Below are positions 56,776 through 64,000 of a stretch of 64,000 bases of DNA, piece after piece. Made by a program: the position numbers and the translations under genes. A model generated the notes under the pieces. It worked only from the letters and a program-made list of their open reading frames with translations, ran no database searches and was not told where the DNA came from. Every line of letters begins with the position of its first letter. Positions within the stretch are counted from its first letter, which is position 1. This stretch comes from Forficula auricularia (taxonomy: Eukaryota > Arthropoda > Insecta > Dermaptera > Forficulidae). Location of the stretch: positions 4,099,190-4,163,189 of the forward strand of contig JALMQS010000816.1 of the NCBI GenBank assembly GCA_024734495.1, given 5' to 3'.

Positions 56776-56983
56776 ATGTTATAAGTACTTGATGTAAAGA
56801 CAATTAAAGTAAAGTATTGTATTTTTCATTAAAAAATGTTAACATAAAATTAATGTGATTTTACTCATTAATAGCATTAAAGATTGAGCCGCTGCGAACG
56901 AATCAGAATCAGGCAGCCCACACACGAAAATTCTGATTAATTTTCAAATATAACTAAATCTATCTTTATTTTAGTTAAAAAGG

Positions 56984-57104
56984 CTAGTCAACTGTAATTA
57001 TAAATGTTTTCCAACTTTTATTTTGACTCGCAGAACACCCATGGAGACATATATACAGCGGAATCTCGGGGTTCCGCGGAACACAGGTTGAAGACCACTG
57101 CTTT
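56984..57104 (-). mobile_element. hAT element end fragment
   Basis: On the minus strand: CAGTGGTCTTCAACCTGTGT then TCCGCGGAACCCC, a typical hAT terminus. The other end is missing and it abuts the LINE fragment. Confidence 0.5.
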
Positions 57105-57497
57105 ATTCTATTCCAATCTCTTTGTAGATGGTGAGATGATGTGGGGGCTTGCAAAGTTGCTTGGACCTGAATAAGTGACTTCAATCTTCCTTGCTGCAGA
57201 TTTCGCCACAGAGGAGATGTGTTCATTCCAAGACAGGTCAGATGCGACAGAGACGCCCAACATGGATAGGGTGTCACTCATTTTCAGGGGATTCGAATCG
57301 AAGTAAATATCAGGGAAATTTTTATTTTCCCGCCTAGAAATTAGATAACATTGAGTCTTGTTTGCATTAAAGTTAACTGAATTTTAGAGCCCCATTTATT
57401 CAGTTTGTCTAGGTCGAGTGTGATTGAGGAGACAAGCATTGATTCAATTACGGGAGTGAGGGTTTGCCGTGCAGAGTGCTATCGTCGGCGTTCTAAT
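57105..57497 (-). pseudogene. LINE reverse-transcriptase fragment with ADD catalytic motif
   Basis: From 57489 on the minus strand the frame reads ADDSTLHGKPSLP, where ADD is the conserved catalytic pair of aspartates of reverse transcriptase. After a frameshift: ESMLVSSITLDLDKLNKWGS, then in a third frame VNFNANKTQCYLIS, SMLGVSVASDLSWNEHISSV and AKSAARKIEVTYSG. This is the palm-to-thumb part of an insect Jockey-like LINE. The copy starts abruptly at the motif and has at least two frameshifts, so it is dead. It overlaps in family, not in region, with 48709-49140. Confidence 0.85.
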
Positions 57498-57659
57498 TTT
57501 TCGGCATTCTAATCAAAATAATAATTTCGGCATCGGGTTGCTTCAATAATTCAACATTTCAATTAAAACTTAAGTAATCGTATAGTTCGATAGTTTAGGG
57601 ACAATATAACAATACCGGTGAAGAAAGTAAATTTATATAACATAAAAAAAAGGTCATTA

Positions 57660-57930
57660 TAGGTTAGGAGTACAGCAAGCTTGCTATTTCTCAAAACGGC
57701 ACTAACGATTTTTTTTAAAAATTGGTGTACGGATCAAGCGTCATGAGTTACTAGTCGTGTATACCAAAGATTTTTAATCCGATTGAAATAAAGGGGGTGT
57801 AAATAAATATTTTAATCATTCATATATCGTCTTCGGTAAGTCGCTGGGCCTTGAAATTCGAATCTTAAGCTATTTAGAGTCAAAGAGTTAACGAGCATCG
57901 CTCGGTGCCTGCAAGCACTCTATTTTAAAT
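57660..57930 (+). repeat. Helitron-like repeat with 3' hairpin
   Basis: Module AAAAATTGGTGTACGG, AATCCGATTGAAATAAAG, TCGGTAAGTCGCTGGGCC, ending in the hairpin AACGAGCATCGCTCGGTGCC. Same family as 43446-44113. Confidence 0.55.
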
Positions 57931-58800
57931 GAACTTGTCTTAAAGCTTTTAATTATTTAATAAAATATTTATTTAATTTTTCAATGATACACGATTGTAA
58001 AACGTTAAAGATTTAAATTAAAGAATAAAAAAATATATATTTATTTTTTATTATTGATAATAAGATATGACGGGACATGTGTGCAAATAAGTAACATCAT
58101 TCTCTCAAGCTTAAGCTTTATATCTCGAGCAGTTGGTATGAAAAAATTGGCCGAATTGCCAAAATTTACAAAGAACATACCAAGTCTTGAAAATATTTTT
58201 CAATTTTGTTAAGATTTATTCAGAATTATGTTTATTTCAGTTTCGACAAAGCTTTGTGTTTGAGAAAATAAATTAAATTAATGTAATATTAAATAATTTT
58301 CTATTCACTTTCCTTACTTAATCCTAAAGAGCGATGGAAATCGTTGTTAAACCTTGTTTCTGAATATCTTCATGATCAGCAAAGAAACCACCGTCAACTG
58401 CAAAATTAAAATTACTCATTCCAATTTTTTTTTTATTCAGAATCACTTTATGGCTTGATGTCAAAAATTTGTATCTTTTTTTGTTAATCTTATTTTTAGC
58501 TTCTAAATATTCCACAGCTTAAAAATGAAAAGAGAGTAAATGGAAAAATTCGAACATAATGCTGGCAAAAATGAAGAAGAAATTATTTAGTTGAAATAAA
58601 ACTCGGGTGATCTAAATGAGTCTAAATGCTCAATCAACGTTCGTACACTCAGGGTCAATTCCACTTCCTGTCAGTATCCTGGCCTCTTATCTTAATTAAA
58701 GAAACACCGTTGAATATTCTAGAAAGTAGTATCCAAATATTTGAGTTTGTTTTCAAATCTATTAGCTTAAATTTGAGGGAAAAATGAAAAAATTTAAGAG
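57931..58800. other. AT-rich interval without a gene
   Basis: Only small open frames without recognisable motifs (for example 58324-58515 minus). Confidence 0.5.
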
Positions 58801-58809
58801 ACTTATAAC

Positions 58810-59902
58810 TAGAGACCGGATTCCTATGCAATTGCATATTTTGTTTGCAGCCACATACGACCCAGGGGATCAATTATCTATCCGAATCATGCTATCTAGG
58901 ATACTGTGGGTTAAATTTTATACTGCATATTTTTGCATATTTGAGTAATATTGCATAAAATTGCATATTTGAAGGATATTTTGTCAAATATTGCCTATTT
59001 CGCGCCAAATACAGATTTTTTAAAAGTAAATTTTTGGAGAAAGAATGAAAAAAAATGAAGAAATATATATATATATAAAGTTCCTTTAAATTTGCCCCCA
59101 TTACATCTGAGGATGTGGAGCGCTCCTTTTCATCGTATAAATCAATTTTAAGTGACCGTAGACATAATAACCTGAAGATAATTTAGAAAAATACTTGTAA
59201 ACATAAATTATTCACAATTACAATCAAATTTTAATTATTTTTGAGATCCTTTGTTAATTATTTCTTTATTATTATTATTATTATTTTTTAATGGTCTTCG
59301 GTAACTATAGCCTATTTTGGCCATTGAGTGTTCGTGGGTGTGTGTGAAAGTGTGTGTAAATTAGTATAGTGATCAGATTATAGCCGGACAAATATTTGCA
59401 TTATTTTATTAGTTTATTATTTGTACGTCAATAAGAAAAGCTTGTTAATATAAAAAACTAAAAGCAATACAATACAATCGTGTCTGTTAAATAAAACTAC
59501 CCCCCCCCCCCCCCCCGTATTTTTTCGATCACATTTTTGAAACATTATTATATTTATTATGTTGATTTTATTCAAGTGCACCTAATATTTCTTTGAGTTT
59601 AAAGATTTTTTAATATATTAAATATAATGAGAATTTTGTGAAATTTTTTACTCAATAAAAGTACATATTTGACACTTGGTGTCTATAGCTTACTTTATCA
59701 TTTTATTTCTTTCATAGCACTCCTTCAAATATATAGACTTTTTGTCTTCAATTTTAATTTTTTAGTGCATAAAAAAGTTATTCAGCCAATTTTTACTGCA
59801 TATATTTGCATATTTCAACGTAATCTGCATATTGCTTGCATATTTCCAGCCTTTTTAACTGCATATTTTGGCAGTTTTTACTGCATAAAAATCCAGTCTC
59901 TA
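58810..59902. mobile_element. hAT-like GAGACCGG element, second full copy
   Basis: CTTATAAC (58802-58809) and CTTATTAC (59903-59910) bracket 1,093 bases. Ends TAGAGACCGGATTCCTATGC and, on the complement of the right, TAGAGACTGGATTTTTATGC. TGCATATTT units cluster near both ends; a 17-base C run stands at 59503-59516. No transposase; the frame 59669-59962 is repeat sequence. Confidence 0.85.
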
Positions 59903-59954
59903 CTTATTACGTTGTATGCGAATTTTACTGATATGACAATAGTTATATTTTTGT

Positions 59955-60110
59955 TGAAATGACAAAACGGAACCCTATTAACGTCGATACAATGTTTGTA
60001 TGTCTGTCTGTCTTTCAGGCTGGCTCGTAAATTAAAGATACAAAGGTGAAATTGATAAATTATATGTATTCATTTTCTCTGTAGGTAATTAAATTTGTAA
60101 TCGAATTATT
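59955..60110 (+). repeat. GTCTGTCTGTC repeat, copy 3
   Basis: ACGGAACCCTATTAACGTCG, then TGTCTGTCTGTC and ATTATATGTATTCATTTTC. It provides an uninterrupted version of the site hit at 50445. Confidence 0.55.
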
Positions 60111-60389
60111 ATTTTCCTGAGGAAGAATTCATTCATAAATCAAGAGAAAATAAATTAACATACAATTTAATATAATATTTTATGATTTCATAAAAAAAGT
60201 GAAAACTTTTTCAAGACTTGGATCGCTTTTCACATATTTTGGTGATTTTGCATTTTTTAGGGTCCAACACAAACGTACAACAGAACATAAATATAAAAGA
60301 CAAATGCCAATAGTAGCAGATCTAAGATTTCTAAAGAGAATAATCAAGGCGCCATTCATAAAATATATCAAGTAAAATTTCGCCTTTTT

Positions 60390-60475
60390 GTGCCCCCCCC
60401 CCCCCCCCCCGTCACAGTCACATTTTACCTAACAAATATAACGTCGCAAAATCTAGCCCCCCCCCCCCCCTATAA
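60390..60475. repeat. Two long C runs
   Basis: Runs of about 16-18 C near 60394-60411 and 60458-60470. Such runs are error-prone in sequencing and assembly. Confidence 0.8.
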
Positions 60476-60569
60476 AAAAATTTAAAAAATCAACAAGTTA
60501 AGAAAATCAACTGGTGTGGTCGCCACATGACTTTCACATTCTCATTAATTTGAAATAATCGCGACAGTC

Positions 60570-60660
60570 AAAATTGACACCCCTTTCCTTTATTTCAATC
60601 GGATTAAAATTTATACACGACTAATAACTCATGACACTTGATTAGTAAATGCAATTTTTA
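60570..60660 (-). repeat. Helitron-like module, inverted
   Basis: Reverse complement of the AATCCGATTGAAATAAAG and TTATTAGTCGTGTATAAAT module found at 13150 and 43510. Confidence 0.5.
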
Positions 60661-61129
60661 AAAATTTGGTTTAATTTGATCAATTTTTAATAAGAATATA
60701 AAATTATTTAGAATTAAGAAAATACCTACTTGAATTTTGATAGAAAAATTTCAAAACCTTTAATAAATAATTAGTTGTTAATGAAAAGGTCAACTTAATT
60801 TTATTCAAAACGTTTTTAGAAAGCTAAAACTAAAATTTGAGCAGTATAAAAAATCCTTAAGGATAATTAATGAAAAAGTCACTTAATTTGAATCAAAACG
60901 TTCGCAATTTGAAAAAAACAGAACGAACTTATTCCCCAACCCAATACAAATAAAAAAAAATAAAGATTTTAAATGTTTATATTTAATCTTACAAAAAATA
61001 ATCATTCGATAGTACTTTAGTAGATTATTGTGAGAAGAACATGACTTACACTTGCCTCTGTATTATCACTTAAAAAATAAAAAAATAAACAATATTTTAA
61101 TTTAAAAATTTTATCAATTAACTATTAAC

Positions 61130-61480
61130 TATTTTGGGTGTTTATTTTCAAAAAATTTTTAAAGAAAAATGTCAAAAATTACATCATCTACAACTTTGCT
61201 TCTAATGGAATTTGCTGTAGAGTAAACAGTTTAGGAGTTGTATGATAAATTTCATTCGTGCGCCCCCCAAACCCCCTTCTGGGGTCAAAATATCAAACCG
61301 TTATATAGCTAAAAACGTAAGTTAGAAGACATCTGATAAAAATATGAAATTTCATAATAATCCCTTTAGCCGTTTTTACGTGAATCGTGAGCAACTTTTC
61401 GGAAACGACGGAAACGTACAGACATACAGACAGGAATTTTGTTGAGGGTGTTTTCCTAGGGGGACGGACATACATATATA
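61130..61480 (-). mobile_element. Partial Helitron-like element (family of 23205-24140)
   Basis: Reverse complement of 23280-23560 with the GCGCCCCCCAAACCCCCTTC block, joined at its left to the fold-back module seen at 25960. The minus frame 61293-61475 is repeat sequence. Confidence 0.6.
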
Positions 61481-61994
61481 ACCATGGGTGGCCAAATTAT
61501 TAGGGCCATTAGATATTTTCAAGTTTAAATGAATTTAATGAGAAAATAAATGATTTTGGGTCTCGTAGTTATTTTTGTTCATTAGAATAATTTATTTAAA
61601 ATAAAGTGGAAATTCAAAAAAAAAAAAAAAAAAAATTAGTTCTAGGATATAATAAAAAATACAAATATTTTGTCACCAAAATGGAGCTAATTAGGAATTT
61701 TTTGAAATACCGTGGATATTGGAATTAAGACATAAAGATAGACAAAAAATAATGCTTGATAATAATTTTTCTTCACATTTCAAATATTTCTAGATAAGAA
61801 AAAAATGAATATTTTCTAGAGGATTGAATACTTTATCCACCTGGCATACCGAGGTATTTCATTCTTTTTGAAATCTCGCATGAAAATAATCTCCATTAGC
61901 TTTAAAATTATTTAACTTGGGTAAATAAATCCATTATATTTAATACTTAATTGAAAAAATATTTTTTCTAAAGTATTTATTATATAATATAGGT

Positions 61995-62978
61995 GCTTGC
62001 CGCAAGGCCCGCCTTTCAGCCTTCGGCGGCCCTTCAGCCAAGCGGGCACGCCCCTGGACCCCAACCCACGAATCCCATCCTCACACCCCACTCCCACCCA
62101 CCACACCCCCCAAAACCCAAACAGCACCCCCCGCCCTCGCACTCATTCCCAACCCCCGCCCCCGCACCACTACCACAACCCCCACTCCACCCTGGACCAC
62201 CACCCCCGCACCCCACACCGTACCCTCCAACCCCGCGCACCACAGCCCACGCCTAACCCCCTGAACCCACTCCTCCACCCCCGCTACGCCCCCTGGCTAC
62301 CCGCACCACCACCCCACACTACTCCGTCTCACTCCCCCAACCCACCCACCGGCGCCATCATACCACCACCCGCACCCCATACATTAACCCCCCCCCCCCC
62401 CCCGCACAATCATTCCCACCCCCGCACACCCAGCTTTTGCATTTCTAGCCCGTACCGAGTGACCCACACAGGTTGGTGTATATAAAATTTGGTTGAGTTT
62501 GGTCCAAGAGAAAGAATTTTCATTTTTTTTTTTACCCTTCCCCCCCCCCCCCCGCATTTTGGGTGGTTAGTTTTTGAATTTCTGGCTCTCTAGAGGCCCA
62601 CAGATTATGTATACAAAATTTGATTGAGTTTTGCTCCAAGGGCAAGAATTTACATTTTTTCACCCCACACCCCTTTTTGGGTGGTTTTTGGGGGAATTTT
62701 TTTAAACAAAAGCTGTCAGAAATCACATCCCCTACAACTTTGTTCATCATAAAATTTGCCGTAGGGTTAATAGTTTAGGTGTTATTTGATAATTTTCATT
62801 CGCACGCCCCCCCCCCCCCCCCCCCCAACCCCCTTTTGGAGTAAAAATATCAAAACGTTATATAGCTATAAACGTAAGTTAGAAGACATCTGATGCAAAT
62901 ATGAAATTTCATAATAATCCCTTTAGCCATTTTTACGTGAATCGTGAGCAACTTTTCGCGGAAAACACGGAAACATAC

Positions 62979-63009
<31 letters not shown>

Positions 63010-63130
63010 CATACAGTCATACAGGAATATTGTTGAGGTGTTTTCGTTCATATCTTTGCTTGAAACGTGTGCAACCAAAATTTGGCGTGAATTGGAGCAA
63101 TGTACAGACAAAACCTTAATTTTATATATA
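61995..63130 (-). mobile_element. Helitron-like element with expanded C/G-rich tract
   Basis: Reverse complement of 23205-24140, ending at 63130 with the TATATAAAATTAAGG start. The tract 62050-62440 is almost entirely C, A and CC-rich (G-rich on the minus strand), far longer than at 23850-24010. GC hairpins (CCGCCGAAGGC complement) lie at 61998-62040. An ACAT tetranucleotide run is at 62972-63013. The 162-codon frame 61997-62485 is a Pro-rich artefact. Confidence 0.65.
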
Positions 63131-64000
63131 TAGATGACGATAATATAAAGAGATAATAGTTCTTAAAAGAAGCTTAGAAGCATGTCCTTATTTGATTTCA
63201 TGCTAGATGCCCTGGAAAATACCGAATACTCTCGTCTAATTAACAAGAGAATCGAACAAGCACTCAGGAAGACTCAATTGAAACTAAAAAGAAATTATAT
63301 AGTTTAGCCGACTTTTTTATCTTTATTGAATTCGAAGAAAATGATAATCTAAATATTTTTTGTCTTTGCAAAAAGAAATTAAAAGGAATTAATAAAAATC
63401 GGCACAAGCTATATAGAATGCGTATCCGAAAACCATTAATTATTCAAATACCGGTGTTTATACTTATAGGGTGTAGATAGTTTGTATCTCTTTTGTTAAA
63501 AAAATATTAGTATTTTAACTTTTCGTTTTAGTAATATGAATACAATAAGGTATTTAGAAATTTTCCATCTCTTTTGTAAAAAAATCTCATTAAGTTGAAT
63601 TAGGTTTAATATACTTTAAAATGACGGCAAAGTGGGTCTAAAAGTACAAATTTATACACGACTTTTGCACCTGACGGGATTTCCAAAACCAATGAAAGCT
63701 TAGAGTTCTGAGAAAATCCCTTTACATAGACGTACATTTATTAATTATGTTTGTCACGTATAAAAAAATATAATAATTAATTTTCAAAAAATTGTATTTT
63801 AATACAAATTTAAAATAAATTATATCTAGATAAAAATAGGTAAATATTAGGTTGTATCCCTCCAATTTCAACTGAATTAATAAAAATATGATTTAATGAA
63901 AAATTTCCGAGTAATTTATTTTCTATACATATCCATTTTATTATTATATTATTTAAATATTATTCGTGGTTAATGAAAAAAGGGCAATAAATGAAAATTA
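63131..64000. other. AT-rich interval without a gene
   Basis: No open frame or recognised repeat. Confidence 0.55.

Noticed and set aside
61997..62485. 162-codon proline-rich open frame
   Set aside because: It lies in a C-rich low-complexity tract that is open in several frames on both strands and matches a repeat copy at 23850-24010.
62972..63013. Regular ACAT units resembling a short CRISPR-like array
   Set aside because: A simple tetranucleotide microsatellite; no spacers, and the genome is eukaryotic.

Overview
This 64 kb window is intergenic-looking eukaryotic DNA, strongly AT-rich, and I find no intact host gene in it. The longest open frames are short and most fall inside repeats. 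The repeat content points to an arthropod, most likely an insect, but I cannot name the species. It includes hAT and Tigger-like MITEs, insect-type LINE reverse-transcriptase tails, a GTCTGTCTGTC repeat and a repeat beginning ACCGACTTCAAAAAAGG.

Nearly everything recognisable is a mobile-element fossil, and many are nested. The best-supported elements have defined ends and target-site duplications (TSDs). hAT-like elements lie at 9304-10129, 11324-11868, 13283-13858, 31919-33222 and 58810-59902. A MITE family with GGGGTGAACC-type ends and 8-bp TSDs is at 12703-12988, 18585-18747, 21727-21886 and 42718-42923. Others are a TA-flanked element with 20-bp perfect inverted repeats (16345-17246), a TAA-flanked PIF/Harbinger-like MITE (24494-24811), a palindromic element with an 8-bp TSD (26631-27289), and Tigger-like elements at 10682-11951 and 50445-50880. 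Degraded LINE reverse-transcriptase remnants occur at 41557-42060, 43095-43445, 48150-48440, 48709-49140, 53157-53512 and 57105-57497. One of them breaks beside the catalytic ADD motif. A satellite of roughly 178-bp monomers occupies 14040-15480.

The most interesting signal is a dispersed set of fold-back elements carrying a hammerhead-ribozyme-like motif (CUGANGA, stem II, GAAA, tiny stem III, NUH, stem I). I count about twenty motif copies at fourteen loci, often as head-to-head pairs. Six fold-back insertions have TSDs of 11-16 bp, and in each one arm is full length and the other is shortened. That pattern fits target-primed retrotransposition, as in Penelope-like elements, followed by strand switching. 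No autonomous Penelope-type polymerase is visible in the window.

Layout: 1-9 kb holds fold-backs, the ACCGACTTC repeat and a hAT copy split by a palindrome. 9-16 kb has a Tigger/hAT/fold-back nest, a GC-richer unique island, and the satellite split by a fold-back. 16-30 kb is MITEs, palindromes and ACCGACTTC elements. 30-39 kb has hAT copies, palindromes and a hammerhead fold-back with a clean TSD. 39-50 kb is LINE remnants, a Helitron-like unit and a direct duplication. 50-64 kb has nested palindromes, a LINE carrying the ADD motif, a full hAT copy and an expanded G-rich tract.
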